From assembly GCA_947471745.1 (NCBI GenBank), contig CANJKZ010000778.1, positions 310,001 to 374,000 on the forward strand: DNA of 64,000 bases, written 5' to 3'. Made by a program: the position numbers and the translations under genes. The notes beneath the pieces are model-generated. The model had not been told where the DNA came from and made no database searches. It saw only the letters and a program-made list of their open reading frames with translations. This stretch comes from Closterium sp. Naga37s-1. Its lineage: Eukaryota > Streptophyta > Zygnematophyceae > Desmidiales > Closteriaceae. Shown here in pieces: positions 8,275-19,000 of this stretch (positions are counted from its first letter, which is position 1; each line of letters opens with the position of its first letter).

Positions 8275-10410
8275 CGTCCCCTGTGCTGTTCCCTGCGTCT
8301 TCCTTGGCTTCCCCCCTGACGCGCCGGGCTGGCAGTTCTACCACCCCACCTCGCGCCGTGTTCTGTCCTCCCAGGACGTCACGTTTGACGAGTCGGTTCC
8401 CTACTACCGTCTCTTCCCCTACCGCACTGCGTCCCTCCCCCCCCCGCCGCTCTTCCTTACGCCAGATCCCCCTCCGGTAGACCCCCTCCCCCCTCAGGGT
8501 CCTGCCCCCTCAGGTGTGTCTCAGGTAGACGCAGTCGACCCTGTCGAGGTAGCTGTTGACTCTGGTGCTGCTAGGGGTGCTGAGCCTGGGGGTGCTGGGT
8601 CTGGGGGTGCTGACTCTGGGGGTGCTGAGCCTGGGGGTGCTGACTCTGGGGGTGCTGCGCCTGGGGGTGCTGAGCTTGGGGGTGCTACGCCTGGGGGTGC
8701 TGCGTCTGGGGGTGCTGAGCCTGGGGGTGCTGCGTCTGGGGATGCGGAGTCTGAGGGTACTGGACCTGCTCGTGTGGCGTCTGGCGGTGCTGGGCCTGGA
8801 GGTTCTTCGGGTACTTCGTCCCGGCGGGAGCTACTCTCTCCACAGGAGCTGCGTGAGTGGTTTGCCCGGCGCTGGAGGCGAGCTGCTGGAGCTGGAGGTG
8901 CTGCGGGTGCTGGAGGTTCTGCTGCTGCTGAGGGTGCTGGTGCCGCGGGTCCCGGAGGTGCTCGTACTGGGAGTCCTGGAGCTGCTGGGCCTGCGGGTAC
9001 TTCTCGTACTGGAGCTGGTGGTGCTGTGGGCGTCGGTGCTACTGAGGGTGCTGGAGCTGGACCCGCTGCGTCTTCTGGTGGTCCGGCTGGATCTGGAGCT
9101 GCTGGGGGTGTTGGCGCTGAGGGTGCCGCTGGTGCTGGTGCCTCTGAGGGTACTGGAGTTGGCACTGCTGGAGCTGGGGGTGCTGCTGGCGCTGGTGCTG
9201 TCGTTCGGGGTGCTGGTGCTGTCCCTTCTGGTGCTGGTGGTGCTGAGCGGCCGCGGCCGTACTTCGTTCCGCTCCTTGAGCAGGTTCTTGGTCTTCCGCC
9301 CTCTGCTAGTCCGGCTCCTCCCTTAGAGTGTCCACCGCCTGTCCAGTCCGAGTCACAGTTACAGCCTACCTCTCCTCTGCCTGCTCCTTCTCCCTACACT
9401 AGTCCTACTGGAGGTCTTGCTGAGCGTCGTGAGCCTGCGTCTCGTCCTGCGTCGCCTGTCCGTGCTGCTCGCACTAGTAGTCGTGGTTCGCGTCAGCGTC
9501 CTCCCCCTGTCCCCTGCACGCACCGGATGTCTCTGCGTCCCTCCACTGCTCCGCTGCGTGCCCCTTTGCCTTCTCCTCCTGAGTCCTCTCTTCCTGTTCT
9601 TGCTGACCCGGAGTCGAACTCCCTTCGTGCTGCCAGTCCTACTGTCACGCGTCTCCTTGCTACTGTCGTCACTGACCCTTCCTTTGAGTCCGCTGCTGCG
9701 TCTGCCTTAGTTTATGAGCTTGTCGACTTCGCTGCTCGCTGTCGCCTAGACTACGCTGCTAGTCTTGTCGCTGAGTCTGAGTCTGTCTGTCCTCCGTCCG
9801 TCGGGGGTGAGTGTGCCCTTGGCACGGACGTCCTTGAGGACAGGCAGGAGGAGTTCCAGTGCTTTGCTGCTGCTTCACCTCATCTCGTGTCCATGCTGCT
9901 TGCCCCTGAGGGAGACCCGGATGCACCAGATATCCCGACTCCGCGCTCTTACGCGGAGGCGATAGAGGGTCCCTACTCCTCTCAGTGGCAGGCAGCCATG
10001 GATGCAGATATGGCTTCCTGGAAGTCCACAGGCACCTACGTCGACGAGGTTCCCCCTCCTGGGGCGAACATCGTCAGTGGCATGTGGATTTTCAGGGTGA
10101 AGCGGCCGCCGGGTTCTCCGCCTGTCTTCAAGGCGCGCTACGTGGCTCGTGGCTTCAGTCAGCGGCAAGTAGTTGACTACTTTCAGACCTTCTCTCCCAC
10201 CCCGAAGATGACCACTCTTCGGGTGCTGCTGCACATAGCCGCTCAGCGCGACTACGAGCTTCACTCTCTTGACTTCAGCACAGCTTTCTTGCAGGGCAGC
10301 CTGCACGAGGAGATCTGGCTGCGCCGCCCACCTGGCTTCACTGGGTCTTTTCCTCCTGGTACCCAGTGGAGCCTCCGGCGGCCAGTCTACGGTCTCCGCC
10401 AGGCACCTCG
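8275..10410 (+). pseudogene. Element B integrase C-terminus, linker and RT N-terminus (shifted frame)
   Basis: After the 22-bp deletion the family sequence continues in another frame with CVFLGFPPDAPGWQFYHP and DVTFDESVPYYRLFPYRT (integrase C-terminal region). A linker of roughly 250-300 residues rich in Gly, Ala, Pro, Glu and Ser follows (about 8520-9250). Then come the conserved TVTRLLATVVTDPSFES block and the RT start (WIFRVKRPPGSPPVFKARYVARGFSQ, FSPTPKMTTLRVLL, LDFSTAFLQGSLHEEIW). It stops at VYGLRQAPR where a 245-bp insertion begins. No start codon of its own is expected. Confidence 0.85.
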
Positions 10411-10655
10411 TGTCACGAGACGAACTTAGCTAGGAACGGGGTTTAATTAAGGGCCTAGGCTTAGAAGCCTAGGCCAAGCGGGTGTCGAGGGAGTTGTGCC
10501 AAGGGAGAATCGAGAATGTGTTGAGGTTCACTATAGCACACGAGTACATATAGCAACCTAACAAAGATGAAAGAGGTGCACCACCATACAAGGGAATTAC
10601 ACAACAGCTACACTACAGGCAGATTATACTAAATAGATATAAATCTATTGTGACA
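10411..10655. mobile_element. Solo LTR (or TRIM-like insert) in the element B RT gene
   Basis: A 245-bp insert with ends TGTCACGAG and TTGTGACA (TG...CA, perfect 5-bp inverted ends TGTCA/TGACA), flanked by CCTCG duplications (10406-10410 and 10656-10660). Element C has the uninterrupted sequence at the same place. It contains a perfect 11-bp hairpin, GGCCTAGGCTT (10452-10462) and AAGCCTAGGCC (10465-10475). It has no coding capacity. Most likely it is a solo LTR of a family not otherwise present here; orientation is unknown. Confidence 0.85.
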
Positions 10656-11774
10656 CCTCGTGAGTGGCACGACACACTGAGGACTACACTTGCGGCTCTT
10701 GGGTTTGCTCCTTCTACTGCCGACCCGTCGCTGTTTCTGCGCACCGACACTTCTTTGCCGCCGTTCTACATCCTCGTGTACGTCGACGACTTGGTCTTTG
10801 CCACAGCTGACACTGCTGGACTCGCCCACGTGAAGTCCGAGCTGCAGAAGAGACACACGTGCACAGACCTGGGTGAACTGCGCAGCTACCTTGGCTTGCA
10901 GATCACCCGGGACAGAGCACAGCGCACCATTACCCTGACTCAGTCACACATGGTGCAGCAGGTCCTTCAGCGCTTCGGCTTCACGTACTCCTCGCCTCAG
11001 GCCACTCCTCTGTCTACTCGCCACTCGCTCTCAGCTCTGCCTTCGGATGAGTCCGTAGAGTCGAGTGGCCCGTACCCAGAGCTTGTTGGCTGCCTCATGT
11101 ACCTGATGACCTGCACTCGACCTGACCTTGCATACCCTCTTAGCATTCTGGCACGCTATGTTGCTCCTGGGAGACACAGACCAGAGCACATGGCTGCAGC
11201 GAAGAGGGTGTTGCGCTACTTGTGCAGTACGTCGGGCATGGGGCTTGTGCTTGGAGGGCGGAGTCCAGTGGTCCTCACTGGTCACGCAGACGCTTCTTGG
11301 GCTGACGACCAGGCTACGCAGCGGTCGTCACAGGGTTACACCTTCAGCCTTGGTTCCGGCTCTGTTTCGTGGCGGTCTACCCGCTCGTCTTCTGTTCTCG
11401 GCTCCAGTTGTGAGGCTGAGATCTACGCAGGGGCCATGGCTGCACAGGAGCTACGCTGGCTCACCTACCTGCTGACTGACCTAGGAGAGCCGCCTCGTTC
11501 TCCTCCAGTTCTGTACGTAGACAACAAGGCTATGCTGGCCTTGTGTCGGGAGCACAGACTGGAGCACAGACTGGAGCACAGAACGAAGCACATCGCTCTT
11601 CGCTACTTCCTTGCTCGTGAGCTGCAGCAGCGAGGTCAGCTGCGCCTTGCTTACGTGGCCTCTGTGGCCAACATTGCTGATATCTTCACCAAGGCACTTG
11701 CGCCTTGTGACCATCAGCGCTTCTGTACTCTGTTAGGTCTTGTACCTACCTTGCCTCACTTGCTCACTTCTTGA
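10656..11774 (+). pseudogene. Element B RT C-terminal half and RNase H
   Basis: Continues in frame after the insertion: REWHDTLRTTLAALGF, the catalytic box ILVYVDDLVFAT, the RT end block GCLMYLMTCTRPDLAYPLSILARYV, then RNase HI with TGHADASWADD (first Asp), SSCEAEIYA (Glu), LYVDNKAMLALC (Asp) and ANIADIFTKAL near the C-terminus. It ends HLLTS with a TGA. A 12-bp unit is tandemly repeated at about 11557-11580, adding extra EHRL copies before EHRTKH. It is cut off from the rest of gag-pol by the upstream insert. Confidence 0.9.
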
Positions 11775-11971
11775 CCTTGCTTGTACTGTGATCTTTCTAT
11801 ACCTGCACTTGCTTGTTTACCTTTATATATGATCTTGCATGTGAACTGGCCTTGTGGCCTTGAACTTGTGCTCGGAATGTGTGGTGACGTTGTGATCCAC
11901 CCTGAGCTTGCTTTGTTTTGCTTGACTGGTCTTCTGACCTCTTGTTCTCCCCCACTTTGCCTATGGGGGTG
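11775..11971 (+). other. Element B 3' untranslated block with polypurine tract
   Basis: About 200 bp between the pol stop and the 3' LTR. It contains a block shared with C, E, F, G and H (TTGTGATCCACCCTGAGCTT...CCCCACTTTGCCTATGGGGG). TATGGGGGTG next to the LTR is the likely plus-strand primer (polypurine tract). Confidence 0.8.
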
Positions 11972-12096
11972 TGTCAAACTTGTATGCTATGGTCTATCTA
12001 GGCTGTAGTGGGGTAGACACTATAGGGTACAACATTTCTAGGTTTCCTACTTGTACCCACCTGCTGGCTAGTTCATTCATTCCTCATTTCTTCTCA
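11972..12096 (+). repeat. Element B 3' LTR
   Basis: 125 bp, one difference from the 5' LTR by eye (GCTGGCTAG against GCTTGCTAG), followed by target duplication GTAAC at 12097-12101. Confidence 0.95.
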
Positions 12097-12101
12097 GTAA
12101 C

Positions 12102-12225
12102 CTCCAACAGTTACTTTCAACCTCCGAGGGTTGACTCGCCGGTGCTTCGATATGCTTCGCTTCGTTTGTGCTTTAGTGTTTCGACACGACAGAGGCGCTT
12201 AAGATCGATTGTTTCCAACAATTAA
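12102..12225 (-). repeat. LTR of element A, second part
   Basis: Resumes the A LTR after element B. It aligns with the reverse complement of 12240-12320 (shared TTGACTCGCC and surrounding bases). The outer edge is uncertain by about 20 bp because this arm meets its inverted partner in a small palindrome at about 12212-12240. Confidence 0.65.
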
Positions 12226-12812
12226 TGCTTCTTTATGTGTCATAACATCAAGATTGTAAATGAGGCGAACTACAGCGCAGCAATGGCGAGTCAACTGAGG
12301 AGGTTGACAGAAAAGTAACAGCCGGAGGTTACGCGAAGGTCAAAGGTCAGTGACCTTTGATTCGACAAATACAGCGCGACAACAAGGACAAACAATGGAC
12401 TCGGTATTGAGCAGTTGCCCGAGTCGTCACTGTATCGAACCGCAACAGCAACAGTAAAACAGTTATTGCATCCTTTCATATTCCTTGTAATCTTATAAAA
12501 GCTTGTATTACTTCTGTATAATCAATCAATCTTGCCCTCACACACCAGCGCAAGGTGGTTCAACAGTTTATCATTAAAACGCTTCCGCAATACAACATTC
12601 CTGACAGAGTCTTAGGGCGTGTTCCTACGGCCCCTTATCAAGTGACCTCTTGTCAGACTTGTGCGGTTCAATGCGTTTCAATGCGATCGAATGTTGTTAC
12701 GTGTGTTTTCAGTGCGGTGCGACGCGAATCTGACAAGAGGTTGGCCTGATAAGAGGCCATAGGAACACACCCTTAGCCTTGAAAGATCCTAAGGGCTTTT
12801 CTCAGCCAAACA
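12226..12812 (+). repeat. Inverted second copy of the element A LTR, with a MITE inside
   Basis: Reverse-complement copy of the A LTR: it ends CTCAGCCAAACA at 12812 where the first copy begins TGTTGGGCTGAG at 4176. Shared blocks include GTCAAAGGTC, GCAACAGCAACAG, CGCAAGGTGGTTCAA and AAAGATCCTAAGGGC. A TATAAAA box lies at 12494-12500, in the same relative place as in the first arm. Without B and the MITE both arms are about 410 bp. It may be a solo LTR beside element A, or one half of a single fold-back unit. Confidence 0.7.
12615..12772. mobile_element. Tourist-like MITE (PIF/Harbinger-type)
   Basis: 158 bp with terminal inverted repeats of about 44 bp starting GGGCGTGTTCCTA and ending TAGGAACACACCC, flanked by TTA on both sides (12612-12614 and 12773-12775). 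TTA duplications and GGGCGTGTT-type ends are typical of Tourist/PIF-Harbinger MITEs. The first A LTR arm lacks it at the corresponding site, giving a filled/empty pair. It has no coding capacity. Confidence 0.85.
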
Positions 12813-13001
12813 TAAGGTAAGGTTAGTACTTGTACCTCTCATTTCTCATAGTAGTCGTGATTCTGACGAGAAACCGATGCTATTGGTATGAAAGGAAAAG
12901 TTCCTACATAACCAGCTCATTAAACACTAGACCGGTCCAATAAAAACACGATGTGATGGTACGGTAGCATAATATAATTTCAACAAATTACGCTTCCATA
13001 A
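12813..13001 (-). other. 3' flank / probable 3' UTR of the MPU1 homologue
   Basis: AT-richer sequence directly after the host stop codon when read on the minus strand. It shows no similarity to the elements and no open frame. It probably holds the original 3' UTR; I see no clear AATAAA on the minus strand. Confidence 0.5.
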
Positions 13002-13053
13002 CTATGAGCTCTTGTCTTTTCCAGCCTTAGCCTTGCTCCCCGTGCCCTTTAAT
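13002..13053 (-). CDS. MPU1: MPU1 homologue, original C-terminal codons and stop, cut off by element C
   Basis: Joined across element C (keeping one TTAAT), the frame of 26992-27132 continues here as KGTGSKAKAGKDKSS and ends at TAG (13002-13004). A lysine-rich cytosolic tail is usual in this family. The clean continuation of frame over a 14-kb insertion is strong evidence for the gene model. Confidence 0.85.
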
Positions 13054-16000
13054 TGTCAGAACATTATATAGCTTATGCTGTTGTGTAGGCTATAGTGGGG
13101 TATCCCATAGGGGGTACAACCCAATTAGGGTTTCCTATATGTACTCACTTCATTCATAGTTCATTCATTCGCGTTCTCCTTTCCACATGGAATCAGAGCA
13201 GGTCCCCTCCTAGGGACTGTTTCTAGGGCCCACCGAAGCGCGCCCCGAGGCGCGCTTTCCTTTTTTTAGCGACCCTCCGTGTCGCCCCTAGCGGCCCGTT
13301 GCGCCGCCCTTACCTACGCGAGCCAGCCGCCCTTACGTCGCGGCCCAGCCGCCCTCACGTCGCGGCCCCGCCGCCCTCACCTACGCGGCCCCGCCGCCCT
13401 TAAGTCGCGGCCCCGCCGCCCTCACGTCGCGGCCCCGCCGCCCTCACGTCGCGGCCCCGCCGCCCTCACGTCGCGGCCCCGTCGCCCTTGCCTACGCGGC
13501 CCCGCCGCCCTCACGTCGCGGCCCCGCCGCCCTCACGTCGCGGCCCCGCCGCCCTCACCTACGCGGCCCCGCTGCCCATAAGTCGCGGCCCCGCCGCCCT
13601 CACGTCGCGGCCCCGCCGCCCTCACGTCGCGGCCCCACCGCCCTTGCCTACGCGGCCCCGCCGCCCTCACCTACGCGGCCCCGCCGCCCTCACGTCGCGG
13701 CCCCGCCGCCCTCACGTCGCGGCCTCGCCGCCCTTGCCTACGCGGCCCCGCCGCCCTCACCTTCGCGGCCCCGCCGCCCTCACGTCGCGGCCCCGCCGCC
13801 CTCACTTCGCGGCCCCGCCGCCCTCACCTACGCGGCCCCGCCGCCCCACTTCGCGGCCCCGCCGCCTACGGTACCGGCCCCGCCGCCTATCCTCACCGGC
13901 CCCGCCGCCTACGACCGCCGAGCCGCCCTGCCGCCGAGCCGCCCAGCAGCCGAGCCGCCCGGGAGCCGAGCCGCCCTGCCGCCGAGCCGCCCTGCCGCCG
14001 AGCCGCCCGGGAGCCGAGCCGCCGAGCCGCCGAGCCGCCCTGCCGCCGAGCCGCCCTGCCGCCGAGCCGCCCTGCCGCCGAGCTGCCCGGGAGCCGAGCC
14101 GCCCAGCAGCCGAGCCGCCGAGCCGCCCAGCCGCCGGGCCGCCCTACTGCCGAGCCGCCCGACCTGCCCTGCCTGGTGAGCACAGCACCACTGTTACTGC
14201 GTGCCCTTCCCCTACTGCTTGCACTACTACACTGTCGTCGTCATGGCTACCCCTAGTGTCATCGCTTTTGACGCTGAGGGTCGAGCCATTGACTTTGAGG
14301 TCTGGGTCGACGACCTGCAGCTGTTCTTACAGTGCGATAGGGCGGACGGTCTTTCCCTCTTTGACCTCACCTCTGGCGCCTCTCCTGCCCCTGCTGCTGA
14401 TGCTGACCCCACTGTTCGCTCTCAGTGGGCCACCCGCGATGCTGCTGCACGTCTTGCTGTGCGTCGCCACCTGCCTACCACTGAGCGCGCGCACTTTAGT
14501 CAGTACAAGAGTGCTCAGACCTTGTACGACGCTGTAGTTGCGCGCTACTCTTCCCCTGCCACTGCTGCCCTGAGCCGCCTCATGCTACCGTACCTCTTTC
14601 CTGACCTTGCTGCCTTTCCCACTGTCGCTGACCTCATTACGCACCTCCGCACTAGTGACACTCACTACCGCGCCGCCCTTCCTGCTGAGTTCTGCGCCAA
14701 GAACCCCCCCCCCATGTACATCACTCTCTATTACATAGTCACACGCCTCCCTGACTCCCTTCGCGTAGTCAGGGACCACTTCCTCTCAGTCTGTCCCACC
14801 ACTCTCACTGTCGACCTCCTCGAGAAGTCCCTCCTGGCAGCGGAGAAGAGCATCGTCGCTGTAGGAGCCTCTCGTGGTGACCCTCGCACCCCCATCTTTG
14901 AGGGGTGTTCTCCTTCCCCCCTGCTGCCCTCTGTTGCCTCTGCTGCTGCTGCCGACCTGCTTGGTCTTGAGTCGGTCTGCGCGGCGTCTGCCCCTAGCGG
15001 GAGACGCCGCCCTGGCAGGGGCAAGGGGGGCAAGGGCGCGGGTGGAACTGGCGGGGGCGGTGGAGGTGGCGGTGGAGGCGGCGGAGGGAGTGGGGGTGGC
15101 GGTGGGAGTGGTGGCGGGGGCGGTGGTGGCGGTGGCAGCAGCGGAGGAGGAGGCGGTGGTGGCGGCAGCGGTGGGAGCGGAGGCAGCGGTGGTGGTGGAG
15201 GTGGAGGCGGCGGTGGCGGAGGGGGTGGAGCTGGTCGGGGTGGTGCCCCGCAGCGTAGCGGCTCTGGTGGTGGCCAGCGTCAGCAGCAGCAGCAGCAGCA
15301 GCGTTCGCGGGACATCCCCCCGCCCCAGCAGCTCCGTGAGTGGTACACGCAGCGTCAGCGGGGTGGGGGTTTTGGTCCGTGCACCTACGTCCTTCGTTCC
15401 GGCGACCGCGCGGGTGAGCAGTGTGGGGGTGCCCACCCCACCCAGCGCTGCTTTGGCCGCCTGACGGACGCTTGGCGTCAGAAGTTCCCCGAGGCTAGTG
15501 AGATTCCCCGTTGGGGAGAGCTGTCTAGGGCTGGCATAGCTATCTTTGATCTTGACTTTGATGCTATCCTTGCTGCCATGTATGCTGTGACTATTAGTGA
15601 GGAGGGTGACTGTTACCGGTGTTTCCCGCCCGACCCGGGCATTGGTACTGCTGCGCTAGGTACTTCTGCGGCTGCTGCTCTAGGTGCCAGTGCGTCTGCA
15701 CTCTCAGGTACTGGTGAGGCTGCGCTCTCAGGTACTGCGTCGGCTTCGGCCTCCCTCACCTTCACGCTTGACTCAGGGGCTTCTCGCTCCTTCTTTCGAG
15801 ACCGCACCACACTCACGCCGCTTGGCCGGCCGGTTGCAGTCTCCCTGGCTGACCCCTCTGGGGGTCCTGTCCTCTCTCACTTCTCCACTGTCCTCCCGTG
15901 TCCGGCTGCCCCCTCGGGCACCTTGTCTGGTCTGTACCTCCCCTCGTTCTCGACGAACTTGGTGAGTGGTGCTGACCTGCAGGATGCGGGGGTTCACCAG

Positions 16001-19000
16001 TTTACTCCTGCGAGTCAGCGGGTGACCCACTGCTCGGACGCCCGCACAGGCCGACACCTGGCCACGTTTTCGCGTCGGCCGGGGTCGAGTCTCTACACCC
16101 TGACCACTGAGTCTCCTCCTGTCCCTGCGTCTGGCCAGGTAGCTGCGTCGGGTCAGGTGTTTGCTGCTGCGTCCAGGTCTGGTCCTGAGTCTGCCCCCTG
16201 CTCGTGTCGCCGCCTGTCTCAGGAGACTCTCCTGTGGCACCACCGTCTTGGCCACCCCTCCTTGCCTCGTCTTCGGGGCATGGCTTCCCGTGTCCTTGTC
16301 TCTGGTCTTCCCCGATCTCTCCCTCCCCTTCCTTCGGGACCCGGACCTTCCTGTGTCCCCTGTGTCGAGGGGCGGCTCCGGGCTGCCCCTCACTCCTCCC
16401 AGTTTCCCCCGACAGAGGCTCCTCTGCAGACGCTTCACATGGACGTGTGGGGCCCGGCCCGCGTCCGTGGGCAGGGTCACGAGCGCTACTTCCTGCTGGT
16501 GGTTGACGACTACTCGCGTTACACCACAGTCTTCCCCTTGCGCAGCAAGGGTGATGTCACTGAGGTGTTGATCGACTGGATCCGCGCAGCTCGTCTCCAG
16601 CTCAGGAGGAGCTTCGGCTCGGACTTTCCTGTTCTGCGTCTGCACTCTGACCGAGGTGGAGAGTTCTCCTCTGGCCTTCTGCGAGCCTACTGTCGTGCAC
16701 GAGGCATCCGCCAGACCTTTACGCTTCCGGACTCTCCACAGCAAAATGGGATTGCTGAGCGCCGCATTGGCATGGTCATGGACGTCGCTCGTACGTCCAT
16801 GATGCATGCGGCTGCCCCCCATTTTCTGTGGCCGTTTGCGGTTCGGTACGCGGCGCATCAGATCAACCTTCACCCCAGGGTCTCCCGGCCGGAGACCTCC
16901 CCAGCTCTGCTGTGGACGGGGAAGGTCGGCGATGCGTCTGCGTTCCGTGTCTGGGGATCTCGGGCGTTTGTCCGCGACTTGTCTGCGGACAAGCTGTCCC
17001 CTCGTGCTGCTCCCTGTGTCTTCCTCGGCTTCCCCCCTGACGCCCCAGGGTGGCAGTTCTACCACCCCTCCTCTCGTCGTGTTCTGTCCTCCCAGGACGT
17101 CACGTTCGACGAGTCAGTCCCCTTCTACCGCCTCTTCCCCTACCGCACTCCTTCCCTCCCCCCGCCACCGCACTTCCTTGTGCCAGGTCCCCCCCCGGTA
17201 GACCCCCTTCCCCCTCAGGGTCCTGCCCCTTCAGGTGTGTCCCAGGTAGACGCAGTCGAGCCGGTCGAGGTTGCTGGTGACTCTGGTCCTGCTGCGGGTG
17301 CTGAGCCTGGGGGTGCTGACTCTGGGGGTGCTACGCGCGTGGGTGCTGAGCCTGGGGGTGCTGAGCCTGGGGGTGCTGAGTCTGGGGGTGCTGAGCCTGG
17401 GGGTACTGCGACTGGGGGTGCTGAGCCTGGGGGTGCGGAGTCTGGGGGTGCTGAGCCTGGGGGTGCTGCGACTGGGGGTGCTGAGCCAGGGGGTGCTGCG
17501 TCTGGAGCTGCTGAGCCTGGAGCTGCGGAGCCTGCGGCCACTGGACCTCCCCTTGTGGCGTCTGGCGGTGCGGGACCTGGCGGTTCTCCGGGTGCTTCGC
17601 CTCGGCGGGAGCCCCTCTCTCCACAGGAGCTGCGCGAGTGGTTTGCTCGCCGCTGGAGACGTACTGCTGGAGCTGGAGCTCCTTCGGCTGCTGAGGGTAC
17701 TTGTGCCGCTGGTCCCGGAGCTGCTGGGCCCTCGGGTCCGCCTGGAGCTGGAGCTGCTGCGGGTGTTGGTGCTGAGACTGCTGCTGTCCTTCCTGGCGGT
17801 GGTCCTGCTGCGGGTGCTGCTGGTGCTGCTGGAGGTCCTGCCGCTGGAGGTGCTGTTGGCGCTGGTGCTGCTGCTGAGGGTGCTGTCCCTGCTGTGTCTG
17901 GAGTCGCCGCGCGGCCTCGGCCGTACTTCGTTCCACTCCTACAGCAGGTTCTTGGTCTTTCTCCTCCTGCAGCGTGTCCACCGCCTGTTCAGTCACAGTC
18001 CCAGTTAGAGCCCGCCTCCCCACTTCCTGCTCCCTCTCCTTACACTGGTCCCACTGGAGGTCTTGCTGAGCGTCGTGAGCCTGCGTCTCGTCCTGCGTCG
18101 CCTGTTCGTGCTGCTCGCGCTAGTGGTCGCGGTTCGCGTCAGCGTCCTCCTCCTGTCCCTGGCACGCACCGGATGTCTTTGCGTCCGTCCACTGCTCCTC
18201 TGCGTGCCCCTTTGCCTTCTCCTCCTGAGTCCTCCCTTCTTGCACTTACCGACCCAGAGTCCGACTCTCTTCGTGCTGCTAGTCCTACTGTCACACGTCT
18301 CCTTGCTACTGTCGTCACTGACCCCTCTTTTGAGTCCACTGCTGCGTCTGCGCTTGTTGCTGAGCTCGTCGACTTTGCTGCTCGCTGTCGTCTAGACTAC
18401 GCTGCCGGTCTTGTTGCTGAGTCTGCGTCTGTCTGTCCTCCGTCCGTCGGGGGTGAGTGTGCTCTTGGCACGGACGTCCTTGAGGACAGGCAGGAGGAGT
18501 TCCAGTGTCTGGCTGCTGCTTCACCTCATCTCGCGTCCGTACTACTTGCCCCTGAGGGAGACCCGGATGCACTAGACATCCCGACTCCGTGCTCTTACGC
18601 GGAGGCCGTAGAGGGTCCCTACTCCTCTCAGTGGCAGGCAGCTATGGATGCAGAGATGGCGTCCTGGAAGTCCACAGGCACCTACGTTGACGCGGTGCCC
18701 CCTCCTGGGGCGAACATCGTCAGTGGCATGTGGATCTTCAGGGTGAAGCGGCCGCCGGGCTCTCCACCTGTCTTCAAGGCGCGGTACGTCGCTCGTGGCT
18801 TCAGTCAGCGGCAGGGAGTTGACTACTTTCAGACCTTCTCTCCCACCCCGAAGATGACCACTCTTCGGGTGCTGCTGCACATAGCCGCTCAGCGCGACTA
18901 CGAGCTCCACTCTCTTGACTTCAGCACTGCTTTCTTGCAGGGTAGCCTGCACGAGGAGATCTGGCTGCGCCGTCCACCTGGCTTCACTGGGACTTTCCCT

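Larger units (their letters stand above)
4474..12096 (+). mobile_element. Element B: Ty1/copia retrotransposon inserted in the LTR of element A
   Basis: Complete 7.6-kb structure. LTRs of 125 bp (4474-4598 and 11972-12096) differ at one base by eye, and the element is flanked by GTAAC duplications (4469-4473 and 12097-12101), so the insertion is young. Order: LTR, primer-binding site, GC-rich leader, gag-protease-integrase-RT-RNase H, polypurine tract, LTR. It cannot make a full polyprotein: a net 22-bp deletion near 8274 shifts the frame in integrase, and a 245-bp LTR-like insertion (10411-10655) cuts RT. Closest relative in the window is element C. Confidence 0.95.

Noticed and set aside
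8521..9326. Frames of the type LGVLSLGVL or AAPPGSAPP in the element B linker
   Set aside because: Other-frame reading of the Gly/Ala/Glu linker; the same occurs in C, E, F and G.
13488..14200. Open frame with PRRPHVAAPPP-type repeats upstream of element C gag
   Set aside because: Minisatellite product; the frame also runs past the gag ATG out of register.
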